From contig NC_088313.1 in the NCBI RefSeq assembly GCF_910592395.1, positions 16,198,437-16,262,436 of the forward strand: DNA of 64,000 bases, given 5' to 3'. The stretch is from Lineus longissimus (Eukaryota > Nemertea > Pilidiophora > Heteronemertea > Lineidae). The notes beneath the pieces are model-generated. The model searched no databases. It saw only the letters and a list, made by a program, of their open reading frames with translations, and was not told where the DNA came from. Within the stretch, counting starts at the first letter, position 1, and each line of letters begins with the position of its first letter. Position numbers and translations under genes: made by a program. Positions 1 to 11,090 of this stretch are shown here, piece after piece.

Positions 1-983
1 CGATTGTTGTTGGCTTTCAAGAGCAAATTTCATCAGGCTAACCTAGTTTTCTGAATGGATCTAAATTTTCTAATGGATTTTTTCACTTGAGGCTATTTTA
101 ATAGAAGACGAAGTAGTATCCTATATTTACTGAATTTCCTTCCAAAACCTCACCGTATATTTTATGGGTATTGGCTTGTGTGCAAAAAAATCCTCCAATA
201 CCAATAAATTGTGGTACGGACAGAAAATTTATCATATCAATTTTATAGAATTAACTGTAATTTTATAAATTTCAGATTGAAACTACAGCAGTCTATTTTG
301 GCCAACAACTGGCCAGAGTTAGATGATTGATAAGGGCGTATCAATAAATGTCGAGACTCCATCTTTTAGGGGACTTGATCTAAGCTGCAGATGAGAGATA
401 TTTATCACTGCGACCAGCAATAATCAATGCTCGAAAAGATTTCTTGTGTGCGGCTGTAAAACTTGGTTGCTTGTTTTTATAATTATTGCCAGTTGCAGCA
501 ATAATAGTACATGTAGTATCTGAGTTCAAGCCATGTTATTCATCCTGTAGCCTACATGTGCACCTCATTTATTATTCTTACCCTACGTATGCCAGTGTTC
601 TAATTGATCAAAAAGTGCTATCCCTATCATTATCAATTGAAATTCAGAAGGCGGTTATGACGCATTTTTTTACAATCAATATAGAATAATATGCACATTA
701 ACGATTGTACAATAAATCATTATTATAATTGAGAACATAAGAATGGATTATCTCAGAACAAATGGAAATGTGCATTATTTTAGTTCCATATCTTCACCAA
801 TGTCAAAGGGGGCAGCACTGTCTATGGAGTAGGGGACAAGAGGTGTTCAATATTCTAAGCTAATGCTTTTTATCATCAGCTGGTGTTGTAACCTCTATAA
901 GAGATTTTTGATACAATGTACATCTGCTGGGAGCAAGAATTTGATAGATACAGAATAGACGAACATTTTTTCAAAGATCTTAC
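1..983. other. AT-rich sequence, no gene identified
   Basis: This is AT-rich DNA with only short unconvincing open frames. Because a minus-strand exon ends at 984 with a GT donor, this stretch is probably the start of the following intron of that gene. No repeat or RNA gene was recognised. Confidence 0.4.
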
Positions 984-1353
984 CTTGCAAGCTTCGTCTC
1001 CTAGTTGTATCTCTAAGATCATAGATAGGTGAACCCCGCTGAGGTTCTGCTGGGCTCAGGTTTGGACTGAGATTCAATATTGGTGGACTGTGCGTTGAAA
1101 AGTAATGTGCTGGACTCTCTGGTCCACTGAGGACATTTGCTGCTGCTCCGATGTTGACAGTCTGATTGTGCTCTTGTGCGAGGAATGGTCCAGCATTTGG
1201 ATGCAGAGCTGTGTGGCCGGGTGGCAACTGTGTGATGCCATTGACGTCAACACCAATTGGGTGGTAGTTTGGTGGTTTTGGGAAGAGCTGGCAGAGATGA
1301 GATACTTGGGAGTCCCGTTGTGATGAAGCTGCCACAGGCATTTTGAAATCAAT
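984..1353 (-). CDS. internal exon of an unidentified proline-rich protein
   Basis: An open exon of 370 bp lies on the minus strand. It follows a good acceptor (ctgtttcag, just above 1353) and ends at a good donor (gcaag|gtaaga, at 984). It enters in phase 0 and leaves in phase 1. The ~123 residues are rich in Pro, Ser, His and Asn, with clusters such as FPKPPNYHPIG, SPPILNLSPNLSPAEP and a basic TTRRRSLQ end, and look like a disordered linker in a regulatory protein. An in-frame ATG five codons in could also be a start. I did not recognise the family, and no flanking exon could be joined inside the window, so the gene is partial. The splice sites and open frame are seen; coding status is inferred. 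Confidence 0.5.
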
Positions 1354-2671
1354 CTGAAACAGAGACGTTGTGAAGTTCATATGGTTCCTATGTGATTATT
1401 CAATAACGCCAAGACCAGGATAGACCTAACCTTAGTTTGTAATATTTGCAATTATCAAAGGTGATCAGATTCATGAGGTCATTGAGCCCTGACCTTGAAA
1501 TTGATGAGTAAATTGAATGACCCAACAATTACAGTACAAACATGCATGACGCTTTGTTTCACGTTTCTATCTGTCCGACAAGTCGAGATATTTGTGATTA
1601 TCAAACGTGATAACTGCTGATATGTCAGTTTTGCGATGGACTTTATCTGTCTTGAAAGAAACTGGCCTATTGTCAGTATTGAATGGCCCATTAGCACAAT
1701 TAGGGCTGCTCCTTCTCCATTATGTTATAGGCTGGAGACCAAGAGAGAAATATGAACAGTATGGACAGTAGACTGGTTTGTTGCAGCTTCTCTGCTGAAA
1801 AGCATGCAGCGTGTTTATAAATTTTCCTGACTGCATCAGATTGCCATCCATCTATTTTACATCAATATAACTACGATACTACCATGAATACGTCGTGCCA
1901 CAACATCACAGGGTCAAGTCAAGTATGACACTCACACTGTCACTGACCGACAGACCGTTGGCGTTGCCGTTGGTAGGTTGGACTTGGGTGTTGTTGACAC
2001 TCAGTCAAACGCAGTATGAGTACGTGTAAAGCCTATGACCTGATGTCATTCTACCATTCTACATCTTACCTATAGATTAGATCAACTACAACTAAAAGCA
2101 AGCATGAAATAAGTCTAATATACAATACTGACTATAAGAGTGCAGTACATTGTGTATTGCATGCAATGCATGCGACAGTGTGTAGTTGTGTGGTTCGCAA
2201 AACGAGCGAAACAGAGTAACATTTTGTCACCATCGAAAACAAGGCCTGAGACTACTTCTAAACAACACCAAATCGACACTAACTGGTCTTAATACATAAA
2301 TTCAACCAACCCGTGCGGTGGTTTAAATTCGTGTTTGTCTTTGTATCTGTATTTTTCGCCTTTTGCCCGCGTACAAAATTCGATTTCAAATATTCATCTT
2401 TTCCATGAATACGCTATTTTTAGAATTTTCAGGATTCCCCGCCTACGTCATTGACGTCATTTCCAGGGAAACCCTTTGGAATGTTCGGAGTTTGTCGGAA
2501 TTTTCCGTCGAGAAATTCATTGATAAATTTTATGAATTTAGTTCAAAATCAATTTTACTGCAATTGCATTTATTCAGATCAGAATTGGTAGAAATGTACA
2601 CGAAATGAGCATTTTAAAAATATACAAGAAAATGACGTAATTTAATTCAGTGCCCAAATAAGGAATGCAAT
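1354..2671. other. intergenic or intronic AT-rich DNA, no gene seen
   Basis: No convincing exon was found on either strand. The only notable site is a full CRE-type palindrome TGACGTCA at 2452-2459. It could serve a promoter for the downstream PNRC-type gene or for a gene on the other strand. Confidence 0.4.
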
Positions 2672-2736
2672 TAAGATATTTGATTGGTTCTTGGAAGCAC
2701 CTGATCAAAACACTTGCTCTGATTGGTCATTGCCCA
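2452..2736. promoter_or_regulatory. candidate promoter: CRE and clustered CCAAT boxes
   Basis: A complete CRE/ATF palindrome TGACGTCA sits at 2452-2459. Inverted CCAAT boxes (tgattgg) lie near 2680-2686 and 2719-2725, with a direct CCAAT near 2732-2736. They precede the PNRC-type coding region by about 600-870 bp, a plausible promoter distance if the 5' leader begins near 2750-2900. The motifs are seen; promoter function is inferred. Confidence 0.4.
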
Positions 2737-3328
2737 ATGTTTTTGTTGGAGGTGATGACTTCGTAGAGAAGAGATCACAAGATTGTGATGCGAAGTTCGG
2801 CCAAGAAGGGCTAGCGGAGAGGTGTGATTTTCATCAACAGTGTGCCGCTTGTGAGTCGAAACCATCAAGATCGGTTTGCCATCATTGAATGAGCGAAGAA
2901 TCGTGCAGAATTCGTCAAATACGCCAAGAAAAAGAGACGTCCAAAGTCGATTGAAAATTTTCAGTCGCCATCTTCGTTTGGCTTCTTTGTTTTCGATTTG
3001 TGGGAGAGTTGGTAGTATTTTGAGTGTTTCTCCATGACTGCATGACTGCAAGTTCTACTTATTCCCTCGGTTTTGGGAATGAAAGATTGTATTACGCCGT
3101 ACGGTGATAGACACTGCACACGACAAAGGCTAGTGATTCGAAAATCAAGTTTCAAAGAAAGACAGTTGCGTTAAAAATCGATTTCGTGTTTACCTTGAAG
3201 GAAAACAAACTGTGCGTCATCGATATTTGATCTTCACTGACTATAAGTTGGTCAAGATACGCGATCATACAGATCACAGATCATAAGATAACATTGTTCA
3301 TTATTCAGTGTGCTACTTCAGTGGACAG

Positions 3329-3811
3329 ATGACTGGACCAAACATGCGAGGTGGCAAGGATCAAGTCGGACAGTTTCATAGGCGAGGAAGCCAGGGCCCA
3401 TCACCAGTTAACGTTATCCAGACGTCAAGCCCAAAGAGACAGAGAAACAGCAAAAGCAGAGACTCTACTCCGTCGCCAAAGAATTTCTTGGTGTCGAACA
3501 GAATGAATATGAACTCTCAAAAAGAGAAAGCAGTTCTGAAGTCGCGAGTAGTCACTGCCATGAGGTCTCCGTCCATTCCGATTCCGGTACCTCTTCAACC
3601 TTTCGCTGGTTTTAATTACGCCGGTGCCAAGTTCAGCGAGCCTCCGTCACCAAAGGTGCTTCCAAAACCACCAACCCATTGGTTCAGCGATGATGATTCG
3701 TCATCATCAGAATCCAGTCTCATTGAAAACAGAGATCCAATATTGTCCTCCAAATGCTCGGAAATGGCATATCAGTTGAAGTTGATGCTCAATGTTCAAG
3801 TCCAAGCATAA
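3329..3811 (+). CDS. PNRC2: PNRC1/2-like proline-rich nuclear receptor coactivator
   Basis: A single open frame encodes 160 aa, close to the 139 aa of human PNRC2. The first true ATG is at 3329; the frame stays open upstream but has no earlier ATG nearby, so this start was chosen. The family signature is near residues 100-125: NYAGAKFSEPPSPKVLPKPP followed by THW, nearly identical to the SH3-binding proline motif of vertebrate PNRC2. The C-terminus (AYQLKLMLNVQVQ) matches the family's terminal helix that carries a degenerate nuclear-receptor box. The N-terminal half is basic, Ser/Pro-rich and probably disordered. In vertebrates PNRC2 links the decapping activator DCP1A to UPF1 in nonsense-mediated decay and co-activates nuclear receptors; the same role here is inferred. 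A Ser/Asp-rich insert (DDDSSSSESS) separates the two conserved parts. PNRC1 versus PNRC2 cannot be decided. Confidence 0.88.
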   Translation: MTGPNMRGGKDQVGQFHRRGSQGPSPVNVIQTSSPKRQRNSKSRDSTPSPKNFLVSNRMNMNSQKEKAVLKSRVVTAMRSPSIPIPVPLQPFAGFNYAGAKFSEPPSPKVLPKPPTHWFSDDDSSSSESSLIENRDPILSSKCSEMAYQLKLMLNVQVQA

Positions 3812-5841
3812 TCGTGTTCAGGTTGATAACTGGTGCTTGATGAGTTTGAGCATTTTTTGGGTGGGGATATGATTAAGGTCCAAATGATAATTAAGGGTAA
3901 TTTGTGATAGTTAGTTACTATTCATTATTGCAGACCGTGCATTCCAAACTTCATTCATTAACTTTCATTATGACGTTGTTGTGAAGGAAACTTTACATGG
4001 TGCTGTGAAACAGTTTTGAAGTAAAGTTCCCTTCAGAGGTATTTCCATTGTATGGTTTTTTTTAAACGTCTGTACATGTGTAAATTTGTACAGCCTTTGT
4101 AGCCAGACTTATGATTTTGTGCACCTTTCTTGGATGTCTCAAATCTCTTCTTTATTGCCCTGATGCTGGGCTTGTACAGACAATAGAAATCTTCATCGCT
4201 TAAATTTGGGGGTGTTGGTATCTCACCAGATACACCCATAGTTTGCACAAATTCAGCACTTCTAAATTATTTCTTAAACTTGGAATATAATGTTTGAATG
4301 AAGCGTTCAATTTCTAAGCCATAAGTTTCCCTATTGGGACAAATGTGGCAGAACCAAGATTTCCAAGTACTGTGTATATATATTAAATGCTTCTTAGATG
4401 GATGATTGTTCATCACAGTTCTGGGCATTTTTCTGAATGCTTCTTTTTTACTTGTAAATAACGATCATTGATCGATCCATGGCGAATTCTTGGTATGATT
4501 ATTTTTCTAATGCATTTTATTGATGACTTACTTGTAAATTGTAGAGAAACAATGACTTTCAGTTCTACAATTTCAGCTCAGTGTTGAAAATACCAAATTA
4601 TGCTAAAATCGAAAAAGCATTTTACTAATTGTAATTTACTGCAATATGAGGTTAAAATATTGTGATACAGTTAATAATATTTGAAGTTGGAATCTCTTTA
4701 AGTTACTGTCTTGTGGAAATTCAAAGTGCAATATTCCAAAGCCATCTTGTGATAAATGTATTTTAAAACTATGAACAGGATCTGAAACGGATCATCACTG
4801 TTCGTGTGAGCTTCCAAAATATAGAATTAAATTTCTCTGTTGAGTTTTAAAAAGATGGCATGAACCAATTTGTGTTGGTTCCTGATGAGTTGATTTTGTA
4901 TGAATAAGAATAATATCAGTTTATAGAATTTGTTAAGAAAATGTTTTCATACACTTGAAGCTTTGCCTGCCGATATAAGGCCAGAAGTTAAGCTTCAATG
5001 GTTATATCATTTGTGTTGTGTGAAATCCAATTTCTAATGGTAAGAAACAGTTGATCTCAGTCATAGATACCACTGCTTTGCATTTATAAGAATTTTACAA
5101 CAAGCACAAAATTAAACCTGAGTATTGGGAGGTATTTTCCTTTGAATTGAATACAAAATCAATTCAAAGATGAAGTTTTTGACAAAGTGTGTTTGCTCTA
5201 CAACGAAGTTTCATCCGGCTCTATACAAGTAACCGAGATTCATTGACTATACAACTGTGACCCAAGAAAGACTATATTCTTGCCAACGATTTTGTATGTA
5301 TTCTAGTGGAGGAACGGACCTACAGATCATTAAGTATTCGCTGATGTCATTTCATTCGACTGGAAGTGTAGTAAAACGAACAACGAGAGACAATTTTAAG
5401 AGAATCTGCTGTGAAAGACAATAGTCTACACTATACTACTCCAATTAAAAGAGACTCGCAGATCTTTTGTTCGATGTTCATATCGTGCTTCATCTTCATT
5501 CATCCCATGATTCGTTCCAAGGCCGTTCGTCCAGACAGCTAGTCCGAGATTCATCATTCCAGCAAGGCAAAGTTTCAAGGTGGCAGAGCTCTACTATTTA
5601 CAAGTCACCAGAACCAAGAATTCGTCATCCAAGAACCAGAACTGTCCAGAGACAATCGTCCTAGTCTCTCTGCATCTCCTCTCCTGCTAATTCTATCCCT
5701 TGGGCCCTTCTTAGGGCCCTACTTCTTTCAAAAGAGATCATCTGGTCACAATGATTTGCTTGCAAAACAGCTTGAGCACATGTTGCTCAAATTGAAAAAA
5801 TAACCCAGGGTGCATGTTATCCTGGGTTATGAAAAAATAAA
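3812..5841 (+). other. probable long 3' UTR of the PNRC-type gene
   Basis: About 2 kb of AT-rich sequence with no exon-like frame follows the PNRC stop. It ends at an AATAAA hexamer at 5836-5841, next to a T/G-rich stretch (gtgagtgtgagtgtg) that would suit a polyadenylation downstream element. Long AU-rich 3' UTRs are common for this family. The hexamer is seen; transcript extent is inferred. Confidence 0.4.
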
Positions 5842-6728
5842 AGTGAGGGCTGAGTGAGTGTGAGTGTGCGATAACCCGTTCTAATTTCCAGTCCTGGTTT
5901 GCTGTCTACTCTTCATTGATGGTTAGGTTGGTTCCAAGAGAAGTCCAGTGATGGTTTGGTGCAGTATGTGGTTGTTCATGAGACGATGCACGTGGTAAAA
6001 AGGTGCCCAGGTGACAAAACAGTTCCTTAAGGGTGATGGTAACTGGTGGTGAAAATGAGATGGTGAGTATGATGATAATGGTAAGTATGTGGATGCGAAT
6101 CCGAGAGGCATCGTGTTGTTTTCAGGCTAAGACGATGTGAGACTCACCAATTGATAATCCTGGCAAGTTCACCTGGCAACTTAGATTGACTAGCATCAAA
6201 CTCAAAGAAGCAAAGAATACCTGTAAAATAAGGAGCATAAATTTTGAGACTGAAGTTGACTGCTGCCAGAGGAGGTTTATTTTGATGACGCAGTTGGCCC
6301 AGAGTGGTGAGTATTATTGAGATTTTTTTCAGGATTCCCAGGCAGTGACACAGAAGATATACAAAAGTATTTAACCAGACTTGTGGATGACATGCACCAC
6401 ACAGCAGGCATTCGGCATTGCACCAAATTGTGCTCCCCAGTGATATCTGGTCAAGGCACAGGAGGACTTTTCTGTGGTGATGGGTGGTGTGTTTCAGTGT
6501 TGACTGATTCAGATATGTGAGCCGCTTGATCGCAAAAAATAAAATAATGATGTTTCATATCTGGCCTTTCTTCTTTCTTTGTGATTACCTACCAAATGTC
6601 CACGGTGACTTTCACCTGCATGTACCAATAATTTAAGCCCCGGACCCTGTCCTTCATAACCACTCTGAGGTGTTGAGTGATCACCCAGGACTGATTGTAG
6701 GGAGTCTAGAGCTGACAATCGGCATTTC

Positions 6729-6938
6729 AGTACAGCAACCATAGCCTTTGGATGAAACTACGTCTGTGGATTGTCCCTTTAAATAGTGAGGCAAGAGCCG
6801 ACGGTCAACTATGACATTGCTGCTCTCTCAGAAGGAGAGAAACAGGCCAGGGACCCCAGAGAAAATGTGGTTCTGCCATGCCAGTACAGCAGTAACCATG
6901 GCCTTTGGATGAGACTACAAGTATGTCTTTGAGTTGTC
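6729..6938. repeat. diverged local duplication of ~50 bp
   Basis: Sequence near 6729-6774 (cagtacagcaaccatagcct, then ttggatgaaacta) recurs near 6881-6938 as cagtacagcagtaaccatgg, then cctttggatgagacta, with small indels. The two copies are in direct orientation about 150 bp apart. It is probably an old tandem duplication or a fragment of a repeated element. Confidence 0.5.
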
Positions 6939-7837
6939 AATGGCATATCAGATATCTTTTGATTTAAAATTGTCCTGAGGAAAGTTTGTAACATTGTCCT
7001 CTGGTGGTTACAATGATCTAAAGAGGACAAACTTGAAGGGCTTGGCCCACCTGCTGGACATTTCACAGGTCAGAGTAAGCTATCTGAACAACATGCAAAG
7101 TTCAGTACACTGCAATTAGTCATACTATTGTGACATGTGGATCATGTTTTGTGATTGTGACGCAGAGTAGGCCTATTTATCATAGGAAGTCAACTATTGT
7201 GTCAGATTGAAATTTCTAAGCTAACTTATAAACAAAATGTAGGCCAATTCCCCGATAAGAGCTGACACATCTAGGAATGACTTGATGTTTTCAATATACT
7301 CCACCTCTCGACATTTTAAAGCGGACATTAAGGTGAAAGCTTTATCTTGGGACGTCACATTTAATACTTGGTATGAAATTGTCTAGAGCCAGTTTCAACA
7401 TTGTGAACTTTGCCTGGAAATTTTACTGTGCTATCACACAATGGCACAGCTTGAAGTTCAGGTCAGGTCATGCAAAGGGTACACCAGAAGGTCTTCAGCT
7501 AACCCAAATTGAGCGTTGCCTATCAACTGTACTTTCAAAGTACGTTCCTCTTCCACATCTTTGGAGCACAGAAGCAGGTGGAGAAAGAATGTCCTGGTTC
7601 TAAGGAGGAGGATGCTGTGTCATATGAGTAGCCCTCTCTGTTCACCATGCTGCAAACAGGTTGATAGGGACAATGTCCCAACCTGTGGTTAGTCCATGCT
7701 CCAGCTGGTGTTGAGCAGGTTGACATCGTCCTTTGGAGGAAAATAAAGCCCTCGTTCCCCTCTAATACAGTTGAAGAGCTGGTAAATCCTGTATTAGTGC
7801 TATATTCTAATTATTAGCTTAACAAACATGCCCCATT

Positions 7838-7923
7838 TACACTCCGGACGCAATGGACAGGCCTCGTCTTGATGCCAAGAGGAAGGACAATCAGGATGTC
7901 AAAACAGACTGTATTGGAGTCCC
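7838..7923 (+). repeat. dispersed ~80 bp repeat, copy A
   Basis: One of four copies in this window of a short unit that starts near tacactccggacgcaatgga, continues caggcctcgtc, and ends near the motif ggagtc. The other copies are at 33547-33632, 38441-38521 (inverted) and 38873-38947. The family is not recognised. Confidence 0.65.
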
Positions 7924-7987
7924 TAACACTATTTGGCTCTGGAGTGGCAAGTACAGCAATGGATTGGGTAACAACAATAAAAGAGTA

Positions 7988-8141
7988 CAGTAGAACCACT
8001 CTATCAAGGACACCCTTGGGACTAACAAGTGCGGTTCTAGAGGTGTCCTGATTAGAGAGGTCAAATTGAATGGAAACTACAACTTTGTGATTAAACCTAG
8101 TGTTCTTAATAGAGAGGTGTTCGCTGAGGTAGGTTCCAATG
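7988..8141. mobile_element. degenerate pogo/Tigger-type MITE
   Basis: The left end reads TA|cagtagaaccactctatcaa followed by ggacacc. The right part carries agagaggtgttcgctgaggt then aggttccaatg, a decayed inverted copy of the same terminus. Internal 'agagaggt' and 'gtcc' motifs match the larger element at 16748-17582. It is non-autonomous, with no transposase frame. Confidence 0.55.
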
Positions 8142-8425
8142 TCAAGAAGTCTTACCGCTATTGCTTGGTGGTCTTGCCTTGAAGGTAGGCCTAGGTTACA
8201 GTCCATCATCATTGACATCAAAAGCTTTAAAATCTTTGTCCAAGATATGAAGAAAATGAATAAAAATGGTAGATCTATTGAGGTTCTTTGCAAGACTAGT
8301 ACATGTAAATACAGCTAATACATGTAATAGGCCCACCCTGTGTGTTATGTCATTGGCAATACCCAAAAAATCTATTCATGCAAAAGGCCTATAAGGGAGT
8401 CGGAGAGCATTGTTCAATTTCATAG

Positions 8426-8547
8426 GAAAGTGGGTTAGGCGACAGTGCTGCTCCTTAGCGGCAAAATATTGAACTGAAATCTTCGTCCAAAACGTTCAGT
8501 TCGATGTTTTGCCGCGAAACAGCGCCACTGTCGCCTGAGCCAATTTC
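8426..8547. repeat. imperfect hairpin with ~51 bp arms
   Basis: The left arm 8426-8476 (gaaagtgggttaggcgacag onward) is the imperfect reverse complement of 8497-8547 (ending gtcgcctgagccaatttc), with about 80% identity and a 20 bp loop. It may be a foldback element or a MITE remnant. No flanking target-site duplication was evident. Confidence 0.65.
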
Positions 8548-8914
8548 ACACTGGGGTGACTGTGGGTCCTGGAATTGATTGGTTTTCATGCCAGTATCAA
8601 ACAAGGGAATTTGAAATAATGACTTGCTTTAGTTGTCAAGACATGTTCAGCACAGCCACAAGCAATCTTCCCACACAAACGACAGTAGATATGATTCTCT
8701 GATGGGATCAACAACGGTGGACGAGACTTTCACCACTCCAGTGGCAGGGGCTTGTTGTTCGGTGTACCCCTCTATTGACCTTGTCAGTTGCTTAATATAG
8801 GAGGCCTTCCTTGTACCCTCTGATTAAATATCGGTACAGTCACTGATCTTCAAACCTTTAGATTTAACAACACAAGTTTTAATCAGATCTGAAGTGCCTT
8901 GGTTTTACGGTTAC

Positions 8915-8966
8915 AAAATGCCCCATTTGTCAGCTGAGCTAAAATGCCCCATTTGTCAGCTGAGCT
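8915..8966. repeat. perfect 26 bp tandem duplication
   Basis: Two identical adjacent 26 bp units, each beginning aaaatgccccatttgtcagc, occupy 8915-8940 and 8941-8966. Perfect identity suggests a recent slippage or unequal-exchange event. Confidence 0.9.
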
Positions 8967-11090
8967 AAAAATCAATAAAGAACAGCAGTTTGGAATAGGT
9001 GAATGGGCTAAATTTCAACCCTTTGATTTCCACATACAGAAACCAAACGAGATAGAACTAGTTGAATTTGAAATTGGGACTCTCAGACCCATATTGTCAT
9101 AACCTGGTTGACGTTTTATTTTCCTGGTGGTGTCCACAGGTAAAGGCTGGGCCAAGGTGATGATATTATTAAAGTAAAGTTAACATTGCTTCTACCTGGT
9201 CACATCTTGACCCACAATGTATAGGTAGGGGTTGTTTGCCACTGCGGTCAGTACCTCTCTGCACAGCAAGTAAAAGTGGATGGCCTACATCTAACAGGTA
9301 CAAGGCTCTCTACTGATTTCTTTTGAAGTACAGAATGCATGGAAAAGAATTATGAGTAATTCAGGAAATAGATGGTATTGAAACCGTCTCCTGATAAGTA
9401 ATAATAGGCTATGCACTTCTTGTTATTCAATAACATGATAAGAGGCAAACAAACCTTTAAAATATGGCCTACTGACCTCATTCCACTTTACTGTCAGACT
9501 AATATTAAAACATGTCATTCAAAGTTCAGTCAACATGATTTGAATGACCTTATATAGAGGGTCAATGACAACAGTATTGGAGGCAGCTGTCACATACGCA
9601 TTGTCTGTTACACATGGTACCAAGAACACATAAAGCCAAGTCTTTATTCATTCTTTGCCGGTACACAAAACAGTACAGTGGAAAGGGGACATGAACGACC
9701 CATCCCGCCAGATTACGTGAGGCCCATATAAGAGGGGGGGGGGGGGCTATATGGCACCTCAAGGCTATTTTCATATACGTGTTCCCACTTGGGAGACTTT
9801 ATCCCACCTTCAGTTCAAACAAAGCAGTATAGAGGTGTGGCCCCTGGGATAGTTTCCACAACCCACTTCAAGGACTTTTCAGTTCTGAGGGTGTCATAAA
9901 TAGAGAGGTTGCACTGAATGCTAACTGAATCATCTCCCCGTAAACATTAGGAGGTAACAGTGTCATTGTGCTCCGTTTGTTATTCCTACTTACAAGCAAA
10001 GAACATCTTTAGTAAATAAAAATAGAAACAGGAAAAAAGTACTTTAAACGATAAGTCAACAATTTCTTTTACAAAATTTTTATTACTCAGGCATAGCTTT
10101 AGTATAAATATCACCCAGCAGATGGCAGCAGTGAGCTACCAGACATTTCGCAGCTAAAATCATCTGTTTTCTATTTACAAAATGTGCATGACGTGAATAC
10201 ATCCTGTTGTAGTGCATGCATAGCAATGTTTGAAACTGTACTCATACACACTCACACACATATATTTACAGTACATATTTTCTACATGTAGTATGAATGG
10301 GGCATGACTACAAATTTTAATATTGATGGGGCATGAAATACATTCCCGGCTAAAAGATGCAAATAAAGTATGAGGTGTACTACATAATAACGTTCATTTT
10401 ACATTTACATTATGAAAAAACTTCACGAATATAAGCAGCAGAAATATACAAGCCCCCCCCCTTCCCCATTTTATTTTCAAATCCAACCCTCGAGACCAGT
10501 TAAACTCGATAAAACTGGAGAATAACCTATACCCATTGTAAATAATGACATGTTTCATTCGAAACCTTGTCAAAGTTCAAACATCTCCCTCTTGCCCTCT
10601 ATTGATAGGTACTTCATGATCTTCCCACATTCTAAAACATCACAATAGCTTTCTCAGTAACAGTTGCCACCAAGTGTGGAAAAAATCTTGGCAATATGAA
10701 ACACTGAATGTGAGTTGTGACACTAAGAAAGCATTCTAAAATCTATACACATCATATTTACAAAAGTTTTGATAGAGTCAGTTGCAGAGATGCCATCCTT
10801 GATTATTGCTCAATGACCTCATCATTAGTACCAGTAGTCTATTTTTCCTCTCACTCCTTTCATTATCTCAGTTTGAAAAACAAGAAGTTCACAGTCAAAC
10901 AAGATTTAGTCAACCCCGAGATTCCACTTTTAACTTCTCTTGCAAAATTGACTTTTTCTGGCACATCTGCAACTAACTCAGGAGAAAAACTTCTGGTAAC
11001 CCTGAAAAAGGTCATCAACTTGTTGACAAGTTTCAATCATACAATCACAACCAGTCTCACTTTCTTTCAAATCAACTATCAAACACCATT

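Larger units (their letters stand above)
5842..11090. other. intergenic region, no gene identified
   Basis: No exon with family resemblance or good paired splice sites was found. The stretch holds a diverged internal duplication, a copy of a dispersed ~80 bp repeat, a degenerate MITE, an imperfect 51 bp-arm hairpin, a perfect 26 bp tandem duplication, a G homopolymer near 9735-9747 and a CA/TA microsatellite near 10246-10262. The last part before 11091 may include the PRC1 3' UTR. Confidence 0.45.

Noticed and set aside
2671-3051. 126-codon minus-strand frame near the PNRC promoter
   Set aside because: It overlaps CCAAT boxes and the presumed PNRC 5' leader, has no family resemblance, and lacks splice context.
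7814-8293. 159-codon minus-strand frame
   Set aside because: It runs through the dispersed repeat and a degenerate MITE, so the frame is repeat-derived chance.
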